Assembly: GCA_023436585.1 (NCBI GenBank)
Contig: JAEZIN010000007.1
Span: forward strand, 10,828-74,827
Length of the DNA: 64,000 bases
DNA from: Bacillota bacterium
GTDB lineage: Bacteria > Bacillota > Clostridia > Christensenellales > Aristaeellaceae
Direction of reading: 5' to 3'
Part shown: piece by piece, positions 58,722 through 64,000 of the stretch
Position numbering within the stretch: the stretch's first letter is position 1
How the letters are laid out: every line of letters starts with the position of its first letter
The notes under the pieces: model-generated
Seen by the model: only the letters and a program-made list of their open reading frames with translations
Told to the model about the DNA's origin: nothing
The model's database searches: none
Translations under genes and position numbers: made by a program

Positions 58722-58985
58722 TCAAACAGGCGTCTTTTGCGCCGTCTGCTCCATATAGGCATGTATGGCCTTGGACAGTTGATCGGGGCAGGAGGTGTTG
58801 CCTTGGCATGCGATGTCGGCCATCCGTTTAGCTACCTCCAGCGCGTTTTGCCCGATGACCATGCGGGACAGGCCCTGGCTGTTGCCGGAACAGCCGCCAG
58901 TAAATTTGCAGGCTGTGATAATACCGTCGGTGATCTCCAGCTGGATCTGCTTGGCGCAGGTGCCCTTCATTTTAAAAATAAACAT
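58722..58985 (-). CDS. TSCPD-domain protein (TIGR03905 type)
   Basis: An 87-residue protein with MKGTCAKQIQLEI, FTGGCSGNSQGLSRMVIG and CQGNTSCPDQL, the C-terminal TSCPD domain otherwise found on ribonucleotide reductase class II and as a free small protein. Its four or more cysteines suggest metal or redox function. GGGGGTA precedes the ATG at 58985. Monocistronic; a short GCCTGT/ACAGGC hairpin overlaps its stop. Confidence 0.88.
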   Translation of the reverse strand: MFIFKMKGTCAKQIQLEITDGIITACKFTGGCSGNSQGLSRMVIGQNALEVAKRMADIACQGNTSCPDQLSKAIHAYMEQTAQKTPV

Positions 58986-59152
58986 AAGTACCCCCTGTTT
59001 TAAGTTCAAACGTTAAAGCTTTCTTCAAAAAGAACCGAAATCCTTCAAGTTCCTGAAAGAGGAAGGATGTTCCGGCCTGCCCGCACGCCGCCGGCCTTAT
59101 GTTCATAAAATGCATCATAAGACCCTGACGGGGAGATGAAGGGGCGCGGCGA

Positions 59153-60016
59153 ATGCAACCTGTCATTTGGATAGCCGATAGGGAACTGGGTCTTTTTTTA
59201 TGGAGCCGGGATGATTTCCGGCAGATACCCTGTGCCCTGAATTTGCCGCATGCTCCTTGCCCGGCAGCTTCGCAGTTCTTTTGTGCCTGCAAGAAACGGG
59301 ACATGGTGCAGCGGTTTGTTTGTTGGGACGGGGGCTGGAAGGCGGAAGGGGAATTCCCCGCGCCGCCGGGGCTGGAATGCATGCAATCATCCCCTGACGC
59401 GGGATGGCTGTATTTGTTAAGCGGTGAGGCCGACAGCCTGCATACGGTGGCCGCTGCCACAGGCGAGCTGCTCTATGGCAATGAAGCGGGCGTGTATCCA
59501 CGCAGCGTGCAGGTGCATCCCACCGGCAAGCTGGTTGCTGTGGCTGGGGGAGCGGCGGGGGAAGTACTCCTGTTCCAGGCGCCGTCGCTGAACCTGTACC
59601 GGCGCATATCCGTACCCGGCATCGCCTGCCAGGCGGCATTTGTGGAGGGCGGCCTGGCGGTTTTGAGCGCTGTGGAGGATGGGGAGGTGCAAACGCTTCT
59701 GGGCTTCATCGCCGGCAACCGGTCCACTATGGAGGAAGTGGTGATGCTGCCAGGCCTGCCGGGGGCGCTGCAGCCGCTGCCGGACGGCACGGTGCTGGCA
59801 GGGTCCGTAGGCACGCTGGCAAAGGCATCGCTTCGGCAAAAAACGGTGGTGTGGCGGTCCGACAGCTTCGGGCTGCCCGGCACGCTTAGCGTACGGGGGG
59901 ATGAGGTGCTGGTAAGCGATCCGCTTTCCGGCAGGGTGATTCTCATGAACTGGCGCAAGCCCAGGGACCAGCATCTGGTGTACGAGGGAACGGAGCCGGA
60001 AGCGGTATTCCAGTAG
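59153..60016 (+). CDS. Cytoplasmic beta-propeller-like (YncE/lactonase-type) protein
   Basis: 287 residues without a signal peptide. Repeated blade-like strands (GWLYLLSGEADSLHTVAAATGELLY, SVQVHPTGKLVAVAGGAAGEVLLFQA) indicate a YVTN/lactonase-type propeller of about six blades. The N-terminal part has Cys-rich CALNLPHAPCPA. No catalytic motif seen. GAAGGGG precedes the ATG. Function unknown; ligand binding or scaffolding is likely. Confidence 0.75.
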   Translation: MQPVIWIADRELGLFLWSRDDFRQIPCALNLPHAPCPAASQFFCACKKRDMVQRFVCWDGGWKAEGEFPAPPGLECMQSSPDAGWLYLLSGEADSLHTVAAATGELLYGNEAGVYPRSVQVHPTGKLVAVAGGAAGEVLLFQAPSLNLYRRISVPGIACQAAFVEGGLAVLSAVEDGEVQTLLGFIAGNRSTMEEVVMLPGLPGALQPLPDGTVLAGSVGTLAKASLRQKTVVWRSDSFGLPGTLSVRGDEVLVSDPLSGRVILMNWRKPRDQHLVYEGTEPEAVFQ

Positions 60017-60219
60017 GTGCGCCGCTTCCCGCCCCATCCTGCCGATATCCGCGGATATTTTCCCCGCCCGCGTTGTCTCGTCCGCTCCACGTAGCGCTGC
60101 TACGCGTCGCTCCCTCGACTTAGCGGGCAAGAAAAATCTCTCGCGGCTCTTCGGCAGTCTGGGGTGGTCATTGGCGCTTTTTCTTTTCCTGAGATCATCA
60201 AAAGTTTTCTTGAGAGGAG

Positions 60220-60262
60220 TGCGGGGAGGGCTTCTTTTTCAAAAGAGGCCCTCCCCGCATAA
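60220..60262. terminator. Terminator between convergent genes
   Basis: TGCGGGGAGGGC pairs with GCCCTCCCCGCA, with T-rich and A-rich inner flanks. It suits the kor operon end. The stretch 60017-60219 has only short inverted repeats. Confidence 0.75.
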
Positions 60263-60280
60263 TCTTTTGATTTTCGTTCC

Positions 60281-60826
60281 TTACATCGCTTTCTTCACGG
60301 CGTCCATGCCGGCTTCCATGGCCTTGCGGTTCAGGGGCAGGAGGTCGGCCTTTTTTTCGCCGAATACATCCTTCAGGGCATCCATGGCGCTGTCGATGGT
60401 AATGACGTCGGTGGCGGCGATGATGGCGCCCAGCATGACCATGTTGGCCACGCGGCTGTTGCCCAGGGTTTCCGCGATTTCATTGCAGGGAACGGGCAGG
60501 ACTTTCGTGTCCTTGCGCGCAGGTGCGGCATCGATGAGGGAGGTGTTGTAAAGAAGCGTTCCGCCCTTTTCCATGGCCGGCTCGAACTTTTTCAGTGAGG
60601 GCAGGTTCATGATCACGGCCACCGGCGGCTCGGTAACCAGGGGGCTGCCGATGGGCTCGTCGCTAATCACAACAGCGCAGTTGGCTTCACCGCCGCGCAT
60701 TTCCGGGCCGTAGCTTGGCATCCAGCTGACGTTCTTGCCTTCATGCATGGCCGCCTTGGCCATCAATTGCCCAATGAGCAGTATACCCTGGCCGCCAAAG
60801 CCGGCGATGAGGAATTGAGCTTCCAT
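60281..60826 (-). CDS. 2-oxoacid:ferredoxin oxidoreductase, gamma subunit
   Basis: A 181-residue gamma subunit: FLIAGFGGQGILLIGQLMAKAAM and SWMPSYGPEMRGGEANCAVVIS are family blocks. With alpha, beta and ferredoxin-like subunits it oxidises 2-oxoacids (2-oxoglutarate or branched-chain) to acyl-CoA and reduces ferredoxin. GGAGGTG precedes the ATG at 60826. Last gene of the operon, two bases after the beta gene. Confidence 0.93.
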   Translation of the reverse strand: MEAQFLIAGFGGQGILLIGQLMAKAAMHEGKNVSWMPSYGPEMRGGEANCAVVISDEPIGSPLVTEPPVAVIMNLPSLKKFEPAMEKGGTLLYNTSLIDAAPARKDTKVLPVPCNEIAETLGNSRVANMVMLGAIIAATDVITIDSAMDALKDVFGEKKADLLPLNRKAMEAGMDAVKKAM

Positions 60827-60828
60827 AC

Positions 60829-61566
60829 TCAGCCCACCTCCTTCTTTACGCCCAAGGGATACTGGGGAATCATGGTGCTTTCCAGCCACTTCAGCGCTTC
60901 CACAGGCGTCATGCCCCAGTTGGTGGGGCAGGTGGACAGGACCTCCACCAGCGTAAAGCCCTTGCCCTGGGCCTGCAGCTCAAAGGCTTTTTTGATGGCC
61001 TTCTTCGCTTCGATAATGTGCTTGACATCGTGGGTGGAAACCCTGGCAATATAGGCCGGGCCGTCCAGCGTGGCCAGCATTTCACTGACACGGATGGGGT
61101 AGCCGCAATGGTCCACATCCCGGCCGTAGGGGGAGGTGGTGGTCACCTGGCCCGGCAGGGTGGTGGGGGCCATTTGGCCGCCGGTCATGCCATAGATGGC
61201 GTTGTTCACAAAGATGACTGTGATCTTTTCCCCCCTGGTGGCGGCGTGAACGATCTCCGCCGCGCCGATGGAGGCCAGGTCGCCGTCGCCCTGATACGTA
61301 AACACCATATGGCCGGGGTGCACGCGCTTGATGCCCGTGGCTACCGCCGGCGCCCGGCCGTGGGCAGCCTGCATCATATCGCAGTTGAAATAATCGTAGG
61401 CGAACACCGCGCAGCCCACCGGCGCCACGCCGATGGCCTTGTCCTGCATGCCAAGCTCTTCAATGGCTTCGCCCACCAGCCGGTGGATGATGCCATGGGT
61501 GCAGCCGGGACAGTAGTGCATGGGCTTGTCGGTGAGCATTTTCGTTTTTTGAAAGACGACTGCCAT
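60829..61566 (-). CDS. 2-oxoacid:ferredoxin oxidoreductase, beta subunit (TPP-binding)
   Basis: 245 residues: MHYCPGCTHGIIHRL with the cluster-associated CPGC, the TPP motif QGDGDLASIGAAEIVHAA...VNNAIYGMTGGQMAPTT. The metal and TPP site is complete. It directly abuts the alpha gene, with no spacer. Substrate preference (2-oxoglutarate versus 2-oxoisovalerate) cannot be set from sequence by eye. Confidence 0.94.
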   Translation of the reverse strand: MAVVFQKTKMLTDKPMHYCPGCTHGIIHRLVGEAIEELGMQDKAIGVAPVGCAVFAYDYFNCDMMQAAHGRAPAVATGIKRVHPGHMVFTYQGDGDLASIGAAEIVHAATRGEKITVIFVNNAIYGMTGGQMAPTTLPGQVTTTSPYGRDVDHCGYPIRVSEMLATLDGPAYIARVSTHDVKHIIEAKKAIKKAFELQAQGKGFTLVEVLSTCPTNWGMTPVEALKWLESTMIPQYPLGVKKEVG

Positions 61567-62628
61567 TTACTTTCCCTCCCCGCTGATAGCTTGCAGCTGA
61601 TCCAGGATTTCGCGGACCGTGGGCACCATGCCGCCGGTGCGGCCAAAGAAGTGAACGGGCTTTGCGCCATTCACGGCCAAGCGAACATCCTCTACCATCT
61701 GGCCCAGGCTCATTTCCACAGTGAGGAAGGCCTTGGCATGCGCCGCGGCTTCTTGAATAGCCTTATCCGGGAAGGGCCAGAGGGTGATGGGGCGGATGAG
61801 GCTTGCCTTCAAGCCGGCGGCCCTTGCCTTGCGCATGGCGCTGCGGGCCACGCGGGCGGTGGTGCCGTAGGCGACCAGGATGTAATCGGCATCCTCGGTC
61901 ATCTCTGTCTGCACCCTGACCTCGTTTTGCGTCATCAAATCATACTTTTTTTGAAGCTTCAGGTTGTGCTGCTCCAATATGGTGGATTCAATGAACAGGC
62001 TGTTGATGATCGCCCGCTCCTTGCCGGCGCCTGCTGCCCAATCCTTGTCAGGCAAATCGGCGGCGGGGGTGTAATCGGGCATCTGCACCGGCTCCATCAT
62101 CTGGCCGATGAGGCCATCGCCCATGACCAGCACAGGGTTGCGGTACCGGTCGGCGATATCAAAGGCAAGCTGGGTCAGTTCCACCGCTTCCTGGACAGAG
62201 GAAGGCGCCAGCACCACCATGCGGTAGTCGCCGTGGCCGCCGCCGCGGGTGCTCTGGAAGTAATCGCTCTGGGCGGGCTGAATGGAGCCCAGGCCAGGGC
62301 CGCCGCGGACCATGTTCACGATCACGCAGGGCAGCTCGGCGCCCACGATATAGCTGATGCCCTCTTGCTTCAAACTGATCCCGGGGCTGGAGGAGGAAGT
62401 CATCACTCTGGCACCGGCGCCGGCCGCGCCATAGACCATGTTAATGGCCGCCACTTCGCTTTCGGCCTGCAGGTAACAGCCGCCCTCCTTGGGCATGCGG
62501 GCTGACATGTATTCGGGAATCTGGTTTTGCGGCGTGATGGGGTAACCAAAGAAAAACCGGCAGCCGGCCTGAATGGCGGCTTCGGCGATGGCTTCGTTGC
62601 CCTTCATCAGCATTCTTTCCTGAGCCAA
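61567..62628 (-). CDS. 2-oxoacid:ferredoxin oxidoreductase, alpha subunit (VorB/KorA-like)
   Basis: 353 residues: MKGNEAIAEAAIQAGCRFFFGYPITPQNQIPEYM, ESEVAAINMVYGAAGAGARVMTSSSSPGISLKQEGISY and GDYRMVVLAPSSVQEAVEL. It carries the pyrimidine-binding and core domains of the enzyme. The closest remembered matches are annotated VorB. It follows the ferredoxin subunit by 12 bases. Confidence 0.93.
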   Translation of the reverse strand: MAQERMLMKGNEAIAEAAIQAGCRFFFGYPITPQNQIPEYMSARMPKEGGCYLQAESEVAAINMVYGAAGAGARVMTSSSSPGISLKQEGISYIVGAELPCVIVNMVRGGPGLGSIQPAQSDYFQSTRGGGHGDYRMVVLAPSSVQEAVELTQLAFDIADRYRNPVLVMGDGLIGQMMEPVQMPDYTPAADLPDKDWAAGAGKERAIINSLFIESTILEQHNLKLQKKYDLMTQNEVRVQTEMTEDADYILVAYGTTARVARSAMRKARAAGLKASLIRPITLWPFPDKAIQEAAAHAKAFLTVEMSLGQMVEDVRLAVNGAKPVHFFGRTGGMVPTVREILDQLQAISGEGK

Positions 62629-62640
62629 AGTTACCGCCTC

Positions 62641-62847
62641 CTATTTCTCAACCGTAATCACGCAGTCAGGACACATTCTGGCGCAAAAAGCGCAGCTGAT
62701 GCACTTTTCCTGATCCACGCATTCCGCGGGATGATAACCGCGGCTGTTGACCTCTTTTTTTGATAACATAAGTATCTTGCGCGGACATACCTCCACGCAT
62801 AAACCGCAGCCTTTGCAAAGCTCGGTCTTGAAAGTTACCTTGGCCAT
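62641..62847 (-). CDS. 2-oxoacid:ferredoxin oxidoreductase, ferredoxin-like delta subunit
   Basis: 68 residues with two 4Fe-4S motifs: CKGCGLCVEVCP and CISCAFCARMCP. It carries electrons from the catalytic subunits. AAAAGGAGG precedes the ATG. First gene of the operon (delta-alpha-beta-gamma), directly behind a strong promoter. Confidence 0.95.
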   Translation of the reverse strand: MAKVTFKTELCKGCGLCVEVCPRKILMLSKKEVNSRGYHPAECVDQEKCISCAFCARMCPDCVITVEK

Positions 62848-62892
62848 ATGGCTTGCCTCCTTTTAAACGGACCCATTGGTTCGTGTTCTTAC

Positions 62893-62920
62893 ATTATACA
62901 ATACGAAAAACGCTTGTCAA
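62893..62920 (-). promoter_or_regulatory. sigma-A promoter of the oxidoreductase operon
   Basis: TTGACA (62915-62920), 16 bases, perfect TATAAT (62893-62898), minus strand. Confidence 0.82.
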
Positions 62921-62958
62921 TCGACAACGCTCCCAAGCGGATTGTGTTTTGCTTGTTT

Positions 62959-63324
62959 TCAGGCCGATAGACTTTTGCCAATGAGCACGGCGCCAATGCC
63001 AAGAATCAAGCTCAAGGCAACGTACAGGATGCCCAATAAGCCCTTTCCTTCTCCGAGCATGCTTGTTGTTTCCAGCGCGAAGGTGGAAAAGGTAGTAAAC
63101 CCGCCGCATATCCCTATACGCAAAAAAGCCATTATGTCTGCGTTTATTCCATTATATTTTGCACTTAGTCCGGAAAGGAAACCTACGATCAGCGCTCCCA
63201 ATACATTAATGATGAGTGTGTTGAAAGGGAAGCCGGCTTTTTCGGATATTGGGATCAGCGATACCAGGTAACGGCATACCGTTCCCAGGAATCCCCCTAT
63301 GCCAACAAACAAACATGTACGCAT
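62959..63324 (-). CDS. crcB: Fluoride channel FluC (CrcB)
   Basis: 121 residues and four helices. GGFLGTVCRY, FNTLIINVLGALIVGFLSG and the pore block GGFTTFSTF are intact. It forms a dual-topology dimer that exports fluoride; a second crcB often lies beside it, but none is seen here. AGGAGGAG precedes the ATG at 63324. The leader has a part of the fluoride-riboswitch pattern only. Confidence 0.94.
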   Translation of the reverse strand: MRTCLFVGIGGFLGTVCRYLVSLIPISEKAGFPFNTLIINVLGALIVGFLSGLSAKYNGINADIMAFLRIGICGGFTTFSTFALETTSMLGEGKGLLGILYVALSLILGIGAVLIGKSLSA

Positions 63325-63418
63325 ACAACTCCTCCTGAATGAAGCGAAAAGCCACTGGCCTGCTCTAGTCATCAGCCTGGCATCAGATAAGGGTGGCGGT
63401 CAAAGTTTTTCGTGCTAT

Positions 63419-63447
63419 ATTGTATCCCAGGGGAGACAACCGTTCAA
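63419..63447 (-). promoter_or_regulatory. sigma-A promoter of crcB
   Basis: TTGAAC (63442-63447), 17 bases, TACAAT (63419-63424), minus strand. Confidence 0.7.
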
Positions 63448-63512
63448 CAGTTAAATAGCATACGCACTAGATTGGCGTGCCGACGGCTTTACGCTATATA
63501 ATAAAGAAGTAA

Positions 63513-63665
63513 ATGCGTTGCGATATGTGCAGGATGAGCGATGAGCCGGTCAACGCGGCACGTTTGCTCAACAGCCGGGATGAAAGCGAACAAAATGTTC
63601 GAATGCTGATGACAGATATAGCCTTTCCGCGTATATTTACGAACGATTTTTACCATCAAAAATAG
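63513..63665 (+). CDS. Candidate small gene, 50 residues
   Basis: A short open frame ending HQK, with several start codons (63513, 63525, 63534). A weak AAAGAAG precedes the first, and TTGGCG-17-TATATA upstream could be a promoter. Codon use is AT-richer than the neighbours. No family recognised; it may be a remnant. Confidence 0.25.
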   Translation: MRCDMCRMSDEPVNAARLLNSRDESEQNVRMLMTDIAFPRIFTNDFYHQK

Positions 63666-63721
63666 AATGTACGTGGAAAAAATTGAATCGAAAAAAAGTG
63701 ATTTTTATCGTGAAAAATGGG

Positions 63722-63750
63722 TTGACAAGGTGTATGCGCTGTGTTAGACT
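63722..63750 (+). promoter_or_regulatory. rRNA operon promoter
   Basis: TTGACA (63722-63727), 17 bases, TAGACT (63745-63750), with an A/T-rich stretch upstream that may act as an UP element. The leader to the 16S gene is about 135 bases. Confidence 0.85.
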
Positions 63751-63893
63751 AACGGACGTCGCCTCAAGCGGCAATGAACCTTGAAAACGATACAGAGTTG
63801 AAAGACTCAAGGAAAGAAGAAGAAATCGACAGTCGATTCTAAGAATGAGTTATCACTTTGTCGAGGGAAACCAAGATAGAGGAAGATAGGATT

Positions 63894-64000
<107 letters not shown>

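Noticed and set aside
61018..62505. 495-codon open frame antisense to the oxidoreductase operon
   Set aside because: Shadow frame; the minus-strand subunits are unambiguous.
63325..63415. Fluoride riboswit­ch-like motif (GACCGCC ... GGCTGATGACT) before crcB
   Set aside because: The 3' half resembles the crcB motif, but the required 5' GATGG/TTC part is not found downstream of the predicted promoter, so I do not call a riboswitch.
63586..63601. LexA-like box CGAAC-AAAAT-GTTCG
   Set aside because: The spacer is five bases instead of the four in CGAAC-N4-GTTCG, and there is no SOS gene beside it.

Overview
The window is a GC-rich stretch of chromosome from an endospore-forming, low-G+C-lineage Gram-positive bacterium (Firmicutes, class Clostridia). 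Support comes from spoIVB next to spo0A, a spore photoproduct lyase, BofC-like and YhcN-like sporulation proteins, T-box leaders in front of two aminoacyl-tRNA synthetases, an anaerobe-type 2-oxoacid:ferredoxin oxidoreductase, a c-di-GMP-I riboswitch array, and strong AGGAGG ribosome-binding sites with some TTG and GTG starts. I cannot name the species. The 16S rRNA gene is only just entered at the right edge.

Layout, left to right. 1-3510: partial luxS, a nitroreductase-like protein, and rarA overlapping an orphan sensor kinase. 3659-6790: a large secreted protein with eight SH3-like repeats. 7323-9480: spo0A (degenerate receiver domain) and spoIVB. 9641-11726: ROK sugar kinase and small DUF proteins. 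12116-13305: a secreted CAP-domain protein behind a leader holding four consecutive c-di-GMP-I aptamers. 13497-16783: a GNAT protein, a PRPP-synthetase-like protein, and T-box-controlled trpS. 16894-24498: DUF378, a Na/Pi cotransporter, a SpoU methylase, a YtvI-type permease, a cyclase and unknown membrane proteins. 24613-31337: a BofC-like protein, ApgM, MurG, a YhcN-like lipoprotein and two tandem VanY-type peptidases. 31401-35321: the iscR-iscS-iscU-hflX operon with its own promoter and a likely Rrf2 operator. 35608-40461: an LD-carboxypeptidase, a DUF421/DUF4363 pair, a phosphoesterase, an AEC permease and a flavin reductase. 40634-45317: an operon ending in an ABC exporter and a GNAT-mannose-6-phosphate isomerase fusion. 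45346-50468: surface polysaccharide genes (flippase, LicD, split transketolase, initiating sugar transferase). 50600-54290: MscS, a HAD protein, and T-box-controlled proS. 54404-60016: mixed genes including a CofE-like protein, spore photoproduct lyase and a DEAD-box helicase. 60281-62920: the ferredoxin-dependent 2-oxoacid oxidoreductase operon. 62959-63447: FluC. 63722 onward: an rRNA promoter and the start of 16S rRNA.

Three themes link the genes. First, sporulation: several genes carry a match to the forespore sigma-G/sigma-F promoter pattern (GHATR, 17-18 bases, CATNHTA). The matches are full upstream of spoIVB, the DUF421 gene and spl, and one base off upstream of the DUF378 and bofC-like genes. 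Second, RNA-level control: four c-di-GMP-I aptamers in a row, a Trp T-box and a Pro T-box. Third, many intergenic gaps are filled by dispersed GC-rich repeats (families called R1, R2 and R3 here) and by perfect hairpins. The repeats often sit against the 3' ends of genes, and in at least two cases they supply the last codons and the stop.

The most unusual items are the fourfold c-di-GMP-I array, the Spo0A with a stripped receiver pocket, the JAMM-like N-terminal domain on HflX, the GNAT-ManA fusion, and the nested repeat elements.
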